Shown piece after piece: positions 9,101 through 22,300 of a stretch of 64,000 nucleotides of DNA (within the stretch, counting starts at the first letter, position 1; each line of letters opens with the position of its first letter). Source of the stretch: Nissolia schottii (lineage: Eukaryota; Streptophyta; Magnoliopsida; Fabales; Fabaceae); the NCBI GenBank assembly GCA_003254905.1, contig QANU01028958.1, positions 1-64,000 on the forward strand. Reading direction: 5' to 3'. The notes below the pieces were generated by a model, which saw only the letters and a program-made list of their open reading frames with translations, ran no database searches and had not been told where the DNA came from. The translations under genes and the position numbers were made by a program.

Positions 9101-12100
9101 GTTATATATTAAGATTATCACTTCATGTTAAAGTACAATGTTTTGCAGGATTGTCCAAAGAAGCTCAGAAAGCACTTAGAAAATTCTCATTAAATGGTGA
9201 GATATGATCTTCTGTTGCTGGTTTAGGGATACACTAGCATGATATATTCCTTGGTGCTTTTAGTTTTGGTTTGAATTCAACATGAACGATGTTTTACTAC
9301 GTACACGTTAAGAATTATCTTCTGAACGACGTAGAGTCATAGACACTAACTTATTGTACTATATCCCTATGATATCTGTGTGTGTATCATATTCCGTTTA
9401 AATGCTGAATTGCTTATAATTTATTGTTCGTGTGAAAAGAAAAAAAGAGAACAGATTATGCACTTAGTCATATACATGCTCTGTCTTATGCATTAACTAC
9501 TATGTGAAAAATTTGAGACTTGTTTGCATTAGGAATGATCTGGAGAGATTTGGAAGTTGCAGATTTTTAGCACTTTGTTGCTTTGAAGTTGGATATTCTG
9601 GTGTAGTTGTAAACTCTTTGTATCATTATATTTTCATCATATTCGGCTCAATTTGTTTACAGTTAGGGAGTATCCTTGAATCTCAATTTTTTCTTTCCAG
9701 GTTTGACAACACTACAGTTGACTCCAGTGCAGTCGATCACTGGTTTGGCTAACTCAGAGATCAGTGATTTAGTTCACTCAAAGGGATACTTTAAGGGTTC
9801 GATTCATTCACTAGGTCATGTGCTGAACAAAGTGGCTCATTGTGAAATAACATTGTGTGCTCTCAGTGGACTAATTGGTCATCTATCTAGACTGATGGTA
9901 CGCTTTCTGCTTAATACGATGCTCTTTTACAGAGTAAATATTCAGGTATGTTGTTAATGGTAATTAATCTGTTATACTTTTAATACAGTTAGATGATGTC
10001 CTAAAGGATGGGGATATATATCCTTACCAAGTTTATAGTGGTTGTCTCAAAATGGATGGTCAGACGTTGATAAATCTAGAGATCTTTGGAAATAATGCAG
10101 ATGGTGGCAAATCAGGCAAGGGCTTCCTCTATCTGAGCACTCTTACTTTACAATATGTTTTTGTTGTAAATTTCAATATGCAGTCCTAACATCTGGTCTC
10201 CTTGAGATTCAGGTACATTATACAAATATCTTGATAACTGTGTGACTTCACCTGGAAAGCGGCTTCTGAGGAACTGGATCTGTCGTCCTTTAAAAGATGC
10301 TGAAGGAATTAACAACAGGCTCAATGTAGTCGATGATCTAATGGCTTGCCCAGAGATTGTGTCACATATTGCTCAACATCTGCGCAAGCTTCCAGATTTG
10401 GAACTACTGCTTGGCCGAATTAAGTCCAGCCTTCAATTATCAGGCCCTCTCTTACTGCCTTTGCTACGGAAAAAAATATTGAAGCAGAGGGTGAGTTCTG
10501 TGTTTTACATGCACATTTGTTCAGTAATACTAACCATTTTCCTGTCCGATGTCCAAACATTTTTCCACTCATGTTTGGGAGCTAGCTTCTCAATTTAATG
10601 TCAAAGAAAACACATTGTCTTGCTGGTAACTTCTCATTTCAATATGACAATCATAAAGTCTCGTGTAAGTCATATCTAATTACACATGTCACAATGGGGA
10701 CTGCATTGCTTTGAAAGGAAGGTATCTAGCTATTTACACAAACACCAAAAATGATATTTGAGGAATTTATTTCTATACTATAAAGTAAAATAAATCAGAT
10801 CACAGTTTATAGGTAGAAACTTAGTTATCCAAACTGGGACCCTATGTATTTTTGGTTTTCTTATTGTATTTTATAATGACATTTAGAAAATGTTCTTTAG
10901 ATTATAGAATGATTTGTATTGAATTGATTTTATGTTGTTTAGTGCACATGAATAATGTTCAATGTGTTACAGGTGAAAGCATTTGGGTCACTTGTGAAAG
11001 GCCTTCGGACTGCTTTGAGTTTGTTGCTTCTTCTACAGAACGAGCAACCTTTAATATCAACCTTGATCAAAGTCTTTAAAGTTCCAATTCTGACTGGTAG
11101 TGATGGACTCGATCAGTTTCTTACTCAGTTTGAAGCAGCTATAGATAGTGACTTCCCAAATTATCAGGTGTTTTTCTTCCTCTTGCTCGCACTTTTCACA
11201 TATTATCAGCCCAGGCTTATGGGAGACGTGCCCAAACTTTTTTAAAAATAAAATAAAGTTGATGTGATGTATCTTATATGTTGATTCTCATTTTCATCAA
11301 TATTATATGGTATTTTTAGAATATGCAATTCTGTGTTATGTTTGAATTTTATTTTATTTTTTGTTATTAAGATGATGATTGGAATAAAATATTCACTTGT
11401 GTATAGTCTGACTGTCTGAGCATATATCTTGTGCCAGAATCATAATGTTACAGATTCGGATGCTGAAACGCTTACAATACTTGCTGAACTATTTTTGGAG
11501 AAAGCTGTTCAATGGTTTGAAGTTGTTCACGCCATCAATTGCATTGATGTCCTAAGATCTTTTGCTGTTACTTCTAGCTTTTCATCTGGAACTATGTGTA
11601 GGCCTGTCATAGTGCCTACGTCAAAAAGTACCACAAGTAAAGGCAGTGGAGGACCGGTGCTGAAAATGAAGGGGCTATGGCATCCATTTGCCCTTGGAGA
11701 AAGTGGATGTTTGCCTGTCCCCAATGACATAATTCTTGGTGAAAATGACGACGGGCATCACCATCGTACGTTGCTGCTGACTGGACCAAACATGGGTGGA
11801 AAGTCAACACTTCTGCGTGCCACCTGTCTAGCTGTTATAATGGCCCAGGTTTTCACCCTTCTCTACTCAACTTTTTATTCTCTACTCGAGTGTTTTAATA
11901 GGGAAATTTACATTTTAATGGTTCCATAAAAAATTTAATCTCGTATTATGACCTAACAAAAATATTTATAGATGTATGAGTTTGGGTCTGAAATCGTCAG
12001 AAATTTTTTTTTAGAAAAGGTCTGAAATCGCCACACCCTGTGGCAATTTCAGACCCAGACCCATACGTTTATAAATTTGTGTTCCAACCCATATTTTGGT

Positions 12101-13667
12101 ATACAAGTTATACTAAACACCATAGAAATGTAAAGAGGCCGTTTTAGAAAGCTAGACGGCACTCATGAATAGTTTTGTTTTTTTGAAACTATTTTTATCC
12201 CGCTTTATCCAAGCTGTGGACAGAAAGAAAGAAAAACTGTAACCTCTTTCCCCTCTTGTAAGGGAAAATATTACACATTTTGAAAACAAGGTGGTCATTG
12301 TAACTTAAACACATTGAAGGTTGTGATGTCTGATATTATAAAACCTCAAGGGAAGTGCATGTTATATTTTGTGCATATTGCTTGTTCTGATGAATATGCC
12401 TCTGATGTCTTTGCAGATAGGCTGTTATGTGCCATGTGAAAATTGTGTTATCTCAGTTGTGGATATCATCTTCACACGGCTTGGAGCCACGGATAGAATC
12501 ATGACAGGCGAGAGTAAGTACTCTAACAAAAGAAATGTTCTTTTATATTGCATCAGTATGGAATGCAGAGGGCGTTGCCTGCTTAAACACATCGAACTTC
12601 CATTTAGAGTTTTTAAGGACTTGGAAAATGCTGAACTGTGGTCATACAGTTCACCTCTCAAGTTCATGGATTGTCAATTCCAATAAATTTTGCTTCTATT
12701 TTCAGGTACCTTCTTTATTGAGTGTACAGAAACTGCATCAGTTCTTCAGAATGCTACTCAAGAGTCTCTGGTTATACTTGACGAATTGGGTCGAGGAACA
12801 AGCACTTTTGATGGCTATGCCATTGCGTATGCAGTAGGATTCCGCTCTTTTCTATTCATTGTCTTTTTCCAAGTGGCATATTTGGTTCTATTTTTAAGTG
12901 CTGGTGGATATGCTCTCACAACTTAAAACACTCTTTTAAGTGCTTAGTCAAAAGGAACAGGGAAACAGTGTAAAATGGCACTATTTTTCCGTAATAATGG
13001 GGTATCCATTCGAAAGAAAATGACACTGCAACACACAGAGACACACATACATGTGTGTGTATATATATTTGGTTTACTATTGCAACATAATTAAGTTTTT
13101 TTTCCCTGTTGTCCTGTACTTTTGGCTCTCCATGACTTGATAGTGTTTCAATATTCTTGACCCTTTCAATAATTCTCTGGATGTGCACAGGTATTCCGCC
13201 ACCTGATCGAAAAGGTCAATTGTCGCTTGCTATTTGCCACACATTATCATCCACTCACAAAGGAGTTTGGCGCTCATCCGCACGTTAAAATGCAACACAT
13301 GGCTTGTGCTTTCAAGTCAAAATCTGATGGCTATTCCAAATGTGATCAGGAGCTAGTCTTCCTATATCGGCTCGCCTCCGGAGCATGTCCAGAGAGCTAC
13401 GGGTTGCAGGTTGCCCGCATGGCTGGGATTCCAGAAAAGACGGTAACCGTTGCTTCAAAGGCTAGCCAACAGATGAAAAAATCAATTGGAAGAAGTTTTA
13501 GGTCCAGTGAACAGAGGTCAGAGTTCTCAACTCTACATGAAGAATGGTTGAAGACATTAGTGTCTATCTCACGAATAGAGGATTATGAATCCATTGATGA
13601 AGATGTTTCAGATACTTTAATTTGTTTATGGTATGAACTAAAAGCTACATTTAGGTCGGGAAAGTAG
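6117..13667 (+). CDS. MSH7: DNA mismatch repair protein MSH7 (plant MutS homologue)
   Basis: Seventeen exons: 6117-6418, 6836-7373, 7498-7593, 7681-7736, 7947-8013, 8562-8657, 8766-8897, 9014-9047, 9149-9196, 9701-9897, 9989-10115, 10213-10490, 10973-11167, 11438-11848, 12417-12513, 12706-12833 and 13191-13667, giving about 1092 residues with all phases matching. MSH7 pairs with MSH2 (MutS-gamma) in the nucleus and recognises a subset of mismatches. Visible features are an N-terminal PCNA-binding box (Q4..I7..F10F11), the mismatch-reading motif GKFYE (Phe283, Glu285), Walker [11 protein letters not shown] (about 836-845) and Walker [10 protein letters not shown] (about 916). MSH7 is preferred over MSH6 because no Tudor-type segment precedes the MutS core and the N-terminus ([21 protein letters not shown]) is of MSH7 type; the length fits (about 1100 aa). 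Oddities are a duplicated exon 6 and a GC-AG intron after exon 11. Exon borders are inferred from splice signals and family conservation. Confidence 0.93.
8474..8657 (+). repeat. Tandem duplication of MSH7 exon 6
   Basis: Two head-to-tail copies of one exon: copy 1 at 8474-8561 (88 bases, including the G that ends TTGCAG) and copy 2 at 8562-8657 (96 bases, complete). Copy 1 lacks the last three codons (IKE). The end of copy 1 reads CTTCTTGCAG, which is itself a splice acceptor for copy 2. Because 88 is not a multiple of three, reading through both copies shifts the frame and hits a TGA within copy 2, so the productive transcript should splice to 8562. Copy 1 still has its own TTTGCAG acceptor at 8473. 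The copies differ at about ten positions, so the duplication is not an assembly stutter. Confidence 0.85.
12020..12054. repeat. Hairpin palindrome in MSH7 intron 14
   Basis: Fifteen-base arms GTCTGAAATCGCCAC and GTGGCAATTTCAGAC, one mismatch, around the five-base loop ACCCT. The arms and loop match the palindrome array at 39147-39337, and nearby text (CCAACCCATATTTT, 12085-12100) matches in inverted form the flank at about 39100. This is one dispersed repeat family inserted in the intron. Confidence 0.7.
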
Positions 13668-13894
13668 AGATGCGGAGAGTAGCGTGTGGGGTGGGGTCAA
13701 GAATCTGATTTTCATAGGGGGATAGGCAGCACGTAAATTTTATTTTCCTTTTGGGAACAAAAAGGCTTTCTTTATTTGTTTTTGTTTGGAAGAAATGAAA
13801 AACATGCAATGCAGAGAGTTAGGGAATGCACCAATGTAGCTGTGCCTTGCATTTACATTCTTCCTACGATGCATTATTATTTTCAAAAGTATTG

Positions 13895-14052
13895 GATTCT
13901 CTAAATTAACATTCCTTATTTTAGAGGGTAGAGTGAAGGATCTCACCATTGAATTCATAAAGTAAAAGGTGAAACTCATTGTTACTTTATGAATTCAATG
14001 ATGAGATCTCTCACATTACATTCAAAAGTGAGGAATCTCATTTTAGAGAATC
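13895..14052. mobile_element. Hairpin MITE (158 bp)
   Basis: Perfect 11-base terminal inverted repeats (GATTCTCTAAA at 13895-13905, TTTAGAGAATC at 14042-14052) enclose a second, inner inverted repeat of 27 bases with one mismatch (13939-13965 against 13982-14008) around a 16-base loop. The whole segment can fold into one long stem. It has no coding capacity. The flanks show no convincing target duplication, so the superfamily is not assigned. Confidence 0.6.
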
Positions 14053-14398
14053 TTTGACCATTGTCAAAAGCTTTTTTTAGGTTCACATCTTAGAAATCAC
14101 CTTAATGTTCATCATTGGAAAGGATGATACTTATTTTGATGTATGTTTCAACACTAGGTTTTTTTTTATGCCATTGAGTCGGTTCTAGGAACTTTAGGCT
14201 ACCAAAAAGCTTAAAAAAGCATGTCCTAGCCACCAAAATTGCTTTGATCCGGAGATTTTCCGTTCTTCCCTGTGATCCCACACCGTGTTGAAAGCCTTGG
14301 CCTTCACCCTTGTGCTTTGGAGACAATTCATTTTGGCCATTGAGCTACAACGTCCTTGTGATAAGTGAACGTATATTATAATATTGGATAAATTTCAA

Positions 14399-14745
14399 CT
14401 TAGTCCCTCTTAATTTTGATTTCGGTCAATTTAATTTCTTCCAAAATTTTTCGGCTGATTTCTTTCTTCTCAATTTAAAAAATCGGTCCCTTTAGTCCTT
14501 TCGTTCACTTGATTAACAATGGCTGCTGACATGACGGTAAATGGAGTGGCGTGATACGTTAATCGCCACGTCGCCCTTTCCACGTAAACATCACGAGACA
14601 CATGAACTCCCCAACTTAGTCCCTCCCAAATTTTTTCTACCAATTTCATCCTTCTCAATTCAAAAAATAGGTCTTATTAGTCCTTTCATCCACTTGACTA
14701 ATGGTGGATGTTGACGTGGCGGTTAATGTGTCACATCGCTCCCTT
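14399..14745. repeat. Diverged direct repeat of TTAGTCCCT-type sequence
   Basis: Two direct copies, about 14399-14560 and 14609-14745, share AACTTAGTCCCTC, a T-rich stretch ending CTTCTCAATT, then AGTCCTTTC(G/A)TTCACTTGA and a GACGTGGCGGTTAA-like end. Each resembles the outer part of legume elements bearing TTAGTCCCTC motifs. No coding region. Confidence 0.5.
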
Positions 14746-14932
14746 CACATAGGTATTCTTCCATGTGTGAGGTTGACACCTTAACCACTAGGCTATTAGT
14801 GTTATTGTTATATCATGTTAATGGCTCAAAATTTTCATCTTTTGTCACTAGTAAGAGTTAAACTCAGTACACTAAACTAAGTAAGTGTCTTTCAACTAAG
14901 TTGTCAATTTTGTTGTGTTATAATATTGCAAC

Positions 14933-14936
<4 letters not shown>

Positions 14937-14964
<28 letters not shown>
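14937..14964. repeat. (TA)n microsatellite
   Basis: Uninterrupted AT/TA dinucleotide run of about 28 bases in spacer DNA. Confidence 0.9.
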
Positions 14965-14968
<4 letters not shown>

Positions 14969-15645
14969 TAATTGTGTTAATAATAGATGACTTAAAAAAA
15001 TTAAATTTCTATAAAAATGACGACACAAATAAAAATTTTAATAGGTTTAAAACAATTATAATAAAGTATAGTTAATGAAAAAGTTTATTTTATTAAAAAA
15101 ATCATGTATGAATAGAAAAAAACATCTCTATTAATAAAAATTGAATAATTTTACGCATAACGATGCACATATTTGACATGTCATCTCCTCGTTACAAATT
15201 TTCTCGCCTTAAAATATGGCCTCTGTGTGGAACAACAATTTCACATATTGATTGTGGTGTGGTAACCTGGTAACCACCGCAAATCTGTTCAAGCTGTGTT
15301 GCAAGGAAGGCTGTAAATATTATATTTAATTTAATTGAACCTCTAAAAAGGCAAAGTCAATTTGCAGGCACTTGTGGTACGTTTGTATTTGTGTGGTGAG
15401 TTACAAAATATAGGTGAGTTAACAAGTAATGTAAGATGTCAGTACCCATAGCCCCCATTGCAGCATATTTTAAGGAAAAGTAGAATTATGGTGCTGCAGA
15501 GTGATTGAAGGAAGAAAGTGATTGTAGGTGTACTGCAAAAGTCAATAGGGGCTATATAGCAAAGGTGTGTTTTTTTGTCCATTCTCAGCTTTTTATCAAC
15601 CAAATCTCTCTGAAGTAACAGAGAACTAAACCACACACGACATTT

Positions 15646-15687
<42 letters not shown>

Positions 15688-16590
15688 TGTCTTTCCCGAA
15701 AATTAAGTTGAGAATACTACGTTGCTTCCGAGTTTCTGCTTTTTAGTTGAAGCAATGATCATAAAAAGTGCCGCACGAACTGCTATCAACTGTGACCATT
15801 GTAATGTAATCTTATTTTTCATTGATATTTGGAATCTGTAAGGCAAATATATTCGTGAAATTGTTGCTAAGATGAGAGCAGATATAAGCCCCTGAAACTA
15901 TTGCACATTTTATATTTTTTTTGTTCATCTTGATTGCTGTGTGAAGATGGCTAACAACATTGATCTCCTTATATTGGTGATAATTTGCAGTAAAAGCAAA
16001 TCCTGCGTAGCCGAAATCATGGGACTAGACAAGAATCAAAAGATTACAAGATCTCAGCAAAAGGTAAAAAAGCAAGGTGTATTGGCACTAATACATCAAT
16101 CAGTAGCTGGATAAAAAGCTGAAACCTTAGCAGATAGGGTTGCTCTTTGCTTTTTCAAACACAAAGTCCTGCTTTATTTTGAAATTCATTGTTAAAGTAC
16201 AATAATCAGAGTTTTTCACTCTTCCTCCAGTCCAGTGCTCCATGAATCACTCCCCATACAATAACCAGAGCTTTTCACCCTTATCCAGAGAAGATGGAGG
16301 ACCACCATAGGGGACCATTACATAGCAGAGGACCACGACAGAAATTCCCAAACAGAGTCTTGCGAGTCCCTGTTCTGCGAGCAAGGCCAGAGTCCATGAC
16401 AACGGTGGCGGCGAATAGAGCAGAGGCGGCAGCAACGGCAGCGACTCCGTCAAAGAGGTGAGACGTGAGGAAGGAGATTTACAGACGTCGCAATCTTGCG
16501 CGATATGCTCGATTTTATGGCATGCTGATCAATTAAAGTAGTAGCTTGCATCTTCTACCCCTTTATTAATACACCATTCTATGTGGCATT
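14965..16590. other. Spacer with a second (TA)n run
   Basis: AT-rich, no recognisable gene. It contains a (TA)n microsatellite at 15647-15682. A moderately GC-rich stretch at 16200-16460 has short frames on both strands but no conserved domain I can name. Confidence 0.5.
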
Positions 16591-16591
16591 T

Positions 16592-17159
16592 TTTAATGTT
16601 GGAAATTAAACTTGACAACTTGTGAAGTGGAGGTGTAAGTATATAACATGGATTTGACTTGGTCCATGTTAAAGTCAAGCTAACAATTTGAGTTGTCAAA
16701 TTTAGTGGCTTGATAAATAAGAGTCAAATTTAATGGTTAGATAATTAGTCTTTATTAGCTAACCATAAAGTCCACTTTTGTAACTCAAATTCAATTTGAA
16801 CACTTGTAAATCAAGTAGCACATGAGGCAAGTGAAATGTTTTGGCCTCATTTAATCTTCCTATGCCTATATAAAGGCATGGGGGAGGTTTAAGAACTTAA
16901 GTCAATAACTTGTGAAACAAAGCAAGTGTGTCGAAGAGAAAAACTCCACCGAGTTTGTGATTGTCAGAAAGAAAATTGTAGTGTTATTTTGAGTGTGTAA
17001 TTAGCTTCTACCAAAAGCAAAAGTTTTGAGTGTATTATTATTTCTTTCAATAAAAATATTTTGTGAGATTACTTTTTTTTTTCTTGAGTGTTCATATTTT
17101 CTTCTCATAGCAATCTAAATTTCAACAAGGCAATTTCAATTTTAATTGCCAACATTTAA
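16592..17159 (+). mobile_element. Solo LTR with 5-bp target duplication
   Basis: A 558-base LTR (16597-17154) begins TGTTGG and ends CCAACA, the inverted terminal hexamers of a retrotransposon LTR, and is flanked by the identical 5-mer TTTAA on both sides (16592-16596 and 17155-17159). Inside are a TATA box (CTATATAAAGGC near 16864) and an AATAAA-type signal near 17050, in the order expected for U3-R-U5. No internal retroelement sequence follows, so this is a solo LTR left by recombination between two LTRs of one element. The family is not identified. Confidence 0.8.
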
Positions 17160-19394
17160 GGCTAATATCTCCAAGTCCAGTGCCACTTATTCTTGTGATA
17201 CAACTCTTTTAAGGCTAACTTGTTTCAAGGTAATATTTAAGAAGAGCCTTATTTTTAGATGCCAAGTTTTATATGACTTGCAAGAACAGAATTGCAATAT
17301 GTAGAAAAGCGGCGGATGACACAAACATTTGACAAATGATTATTGCTATAAGGAAAGAGAATTTGGTGGGACTCGCCCTCCTCTTTCCATCATTGATCTT
17401 GACCCAGATGTTGTGTGGAGAGTAAATATGGACGCTTGCCTGAGTACCCAGTGTTATCTGATAGTTTGCTTCTTATTTAACCTCCTATTTTGTATATGCT
17501 TCTTTAGTTGCAATCATTTTTTTTATCTGGTGTATTTGGCGATTGTATATACCTTTACTCTATGGTTTCTACTAGCTATTTTGTCAATGTGAGTTATTTT
17601 ACTATAATTGTTATTTTGCTATGGATAGTTTATTTTTCTCAAAATAAAAAAAGAATGGACCTTAGCAGTGAGGCTTCCTTGCATTCTTAGGCTCTGTGCA
17701 TGAAGAACTGCTCTCTTGGTTGAGAATTATTAATGCTAAGAACGCTTGAGCTCATTATTTCAAAGGAACTAAAATATGCATAATACAAGTGAGCCTATAT
17801 TCACTAGAATAGTATTCACAGTTTGCAGCTAACAACCAAATTTGCAATGAGACATAACCGTCGACTCTAACATCATGTTAGTGTTTGAAGGAAGGAAAAT
17901 AAATTGATTGGCTAATGCAACTCTTGAATCTTCTCTATAAATACTGTTGCATTGAGTCTTGGAACCACTGTTTGATAGAATTTTATTGGGATAAACTTTA
18001 TTTTTTTCTCGGTTTACCGGTTAGTCAATCATTTAGAGTTTATTCCATTTTTTTAAATAAAATGTTTGTTCGTACATGTATATGTATTGGGTACCTGTAC
18101 TTTTAATAGGAAACATAGGTTATCTAATATTCATTTCAATCTTAATATCCATGGATTCATTCCAATCATATGGTTGGTAAAATTTTGAAATGACAACGAG
18201 TATTTTTTATAAGTGGTGGATGAAGTTTTCGTGGGCAATAAGTATGCATTTTTTTTTCTTCTATCTACTAATTAAATAGGATAGAGGAATGAATCGTTTC
18301 CATTTTCTTAATATTTTTATTGTTACAATAAATTACAAAAATTATAACTTGGTACTTATTATTTGCTTAATTTTCTAATTCAACATTACAGTTGAAATTT
18401 ATTTTTAATTCATACATATTTGCTCAGATTGTAGAAAGTGAGAAAGTGAGAGTCGATTTCACTTTTTTGATCCAATGATAAAATCATTCACTTTATCTTC
18501 TAAAGCGAATTTCACTTTAAAACTTTAGATGATCTTTTCTCTAAACGATATACATACGCATACAGAAGCTTGGGAACCTTTGACAATTAATTAGAGATGA
18601 ACACATTTTTTTTATATCAATCTTTGTTAATTATTCAAATATGATCTACATAACTACTACAATAGGCATGTAGCGTGTATATATCAATTATAATTTACAA
18701 ATTACAATAATATAGCTACACGCGCGCATCAGCGCATGTTCAAAATCTAGCATATTTTAGAGGAAACAAAGAGGTCATATATGATTTAGAATTTGAATTG
18801 TAATATCTAATATCTTTGTCTTTCATTTAAATAAAAATATAATATGTTCAATTCTTAATGTAGAGAGTTGTCTGACAATATGTCCATAAACATATAACAA
18901 GATCATTAGGTAATTGCTTCACATTGGTCAAATATGACATGAAATTAAATGATTCACAAGAAAATTGGATACCGAGTTTGATTAGTGTTAATGATTGATT
19001 GCTGCAGGTCAAGTGAAAATCAATGTCACTACAGTGGGTTGAAAACATGGAATTTTTTTGCTACATTTAGATTGTCTTACATTGATTGTATTTATTAATA
19101 TCTCTATTTTGAACAATCAAGTTTAACTTTTATATATAAACTTACATATTTATAAGTATATATTTAGAGATTTATTGAATGAGCTAATTGTAAACTTTTT
19201 TTTATATTTATTATGGATGTTTGTGTTGCAATTAGTGAGCACAACACAATTAATTGGCAAGATATGTAATATAGAATTACATATATTTTTTCTCTATATA
19301 GATTGTTACATATAAAAAAAATGTATATGATATATTTCTAATTAAATAAATTATTTATCTATATATATGGTTTAAAATTAATATTTTAATTTAT
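17160..19394. other. AT-rich spacer
   Basis: No supported gene. 18430-18545 contains short inverted pieces of TTTCACTTT / AAAGTGA type that may be a decayed hairpin MITE. The rest is long A/T tracts. Confidence 0.5.
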
Positions 19395-22300
19395 ATGATA
19401 TATATGCCCGCAATGGGGGGCGAATCGGATCACCATTTCATGAACGGCGACGACGACCAGCAGCAGCAAGAAGAACTCAATCGCCAGATCGAAGAGGAAA
19501 CAATTGGGGCTCTCGTGCATGCTCAACACCGAGGTCGGCGCGGTCCTCGCGCGAGGGAAGCCATGGAATCCATTGTGGCAGGGGTCACATCTTGCAGGTT
19601 ACAAACCAATGAGATTGGCTCCACTGATCCCATCATTCATTTTAAGACAATAAAAATCAAATTAATTATTCTAGATTTATGAATTTCTAACTTGATTATT
19701 CAAATCCGTGTCAATTCCTTCAGAAATCAACCTTTTTTTTTTATTGTATTTTATTTCTAAACTTTCAAAGTTTGATTTGCAATTAAGCTTTTAGTAATAG
19801 TAATAAAGACACTTCTTGTCTTGCGTTTGGCCAATGAATTTATCTATTAATGTATTTTATAACCAAGTCTTATACTATTATCATTTTCCGGTAAGAATAA
19901 TAATTTTAAAAAAATAGGAATTTTTAATTTTTAAATTTTTTTTAACTTCAACAGAATACCCGAACCAAACCAATTTGAGATTTGATTGGATTGGTTTGGT
20001 TCAAATGTGTTGAAAAATATGTAATCAAATCAAACTAGCATAATTAAAATGGTTTCCAATCTATTTTTCCTTTTAACTGAACTGGACCAACCCGTTTATA
20101 CTCGCGTAGGCTTGAGAAAACCGACCCGATTTTTGAGGATGTAGTGATGATGAAGATACTACAAGTATTGGCAGGGATAATGAACCACAACGCTTCAACT
20201 TTGCTCACAGCTCAAGCTGTGTGCACCCTTGTGAACACTTGCTTTCAGGTTGTTTAACAATCTGTGACCAGGGGTGATTTGCTGCAGAGGAGTGCAAGGT
20301 ACACCATGCATGAACTTATACAAGTTATGTTCTCTAGGCTGCCGGAGATAAAGGTGAAGGGTAGTGAAGGGCATTCTAAATTCGACACTGAGGATGCCAA
20401 TGAGGGCAGCCTCGGCTTTGAATCCTGTTATGGTGTTCGTAGCGCCATTGGCATATTCCATTTCTTGTGCTCCTTGTTGAATGTGGTGTCTGTGGTTGAG
20501 TCTGACGGGTCTACACCTCATACAGCTCACGAAGATGTTCAGATTTTCGCATTGGTTTTGATCAACTCAGCTATAGAACTCGGTGGGGATGAGATAGAGA
20601 AGCACCCTGGGCTCTTGAGGATGATTCAAGATGACCTTTTTCACCATTTGATTTACTATGGGACATGGTCGAGCTCCTTTGTTTTGTCCATGATTTGCGA
20701 TACCGTGTTGAATGCCTACCACTTTTTGCGGAGGTTAGATACTTATTTTTAAAGTGAAAGAAAGAACAAAAGCCTGAAGAGAGTTTGAACAAAAGCCTGA
20801 AGAGAGTTTGATTTTACTTATTTAGTTACCATTGGTGTTATTTGAACATAGTTTTTTTTGTAGACACCCGATTCGACATATGAAAAATTATATATAAATA
20901 TAAGTAGAAATTTCAGTTACTTTTATGGTACTAGCTAAATTTACCTTTGTGAAGATACAAGGAATTTATGTGTTAGATTTCAGTTATCTTATGCATGATT
21001 CACTAGATGTTGAATTGGATGTCTATAACATTTGTTGAAAAAACAATTCTCTCTAGTTACTTTACCTATCTCTAATTTTTCATATTTTAGGTACATTCGT
21101 TTCCAGCTAGAGGCTTTCTTTGGATACCTGCTATTTAGGATTGCAACTTTTGGAATCACAATTCAGGTTCAAGAAGTTGCAGTTGAGGGAATAATAAACT
21201 TCTGCGGACAACCAACATTCATGGTTGAAGTTTATGCAAACTACGACTGCGATCCGTGTTGCAAGAATGTGTTCGAGGATATTGGCAGTTGCTTTGCAAG
21301 CACTCCTTTGCAGGGAATGGTCCCTTGAACAGTATACAAATCCAAGCCTTTGAAAAACTATTGATCTTGGTGCATCACATTGCAGATAATATTGACAAAG
21401 ATGATTCAAACACTTTAGGTCCTTACTCAATCCAATTGGCTGAGTATAAACCATTTTGGGAGGAGAAAGAGAAAGAAGACGATGACTCGGAAGCTTGGGT
21501 GGAACATGTAAGGATGAGGAAGTTGCAGAAAAAGAAATTGATTGCTGTAAACCATTTTAATAGAGAGAACAAGAAGGGTCTTGAGTACTTGAAGCATGCT
21601 AAACTAATTTCTTATCCTCCAGATCCCAAGGCCCACGCTTACTTCTTTCGTTACACTCCCGGTCTAGACAAGAAGGCAATAGGGGAGTACCTTGGGGACC
21701 CTGATGATTTCTACCTCCAAGTTCTCAGAGAGTTCACAGAAACCTTTCACTTCAACGACATGGGTCTCAACATCGCGCTAAGGTTCTATCTAGAGAGTTT
21801 TAGGTTGCCAGGAGAGTCACAAAAGATTCAACGCGTATTAGAAGCGTTTTCAGATAGATTCTACGACCAACAATCATCTGACATGTTTGCAAGCAAGGAC
21901 ACTGTTCTCATCCTATGTTACTCCCTCATCATGCTTAACACTGATCAACACAATCCCCAAGTCAAGAAGAAGATGACAAAAGAGGATTTCATCAAGAACA
22001 ACCGCACAATCAATGTAGGACAGGATTTGCCTAGAAAGTTCCTTTCTGAGCTTTATCAGTCTATTTCAACTTGTGCAATTGTCCTTGATGAGAGTATTGT
22101 GTCATTAGAAATGAGCCCGAGTAGGTGGATTCAGCTCATAAACTAGTCCAAAGTAACGCAAAATTTCACGCAATGCAACTTTGATGGCAAAATGTGCAGG
22201 GATATGTTTGCGTGCATTGCTGGTCCATCAGTGGCTGCTCTCTCGGCATTCTTTAAGCATGCTGATGAAGAGGAGCTGCTCCATGAGTTCATTGAAGGGT

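Noticed and set aside
6117..13667. MSH6 instead of MSH7
   Set aside because: MSH6 of plants is about 1300 aa with a Tudor-like segment before the MutS core; this gene lacks it and carries the MSH7-type N-terminus.
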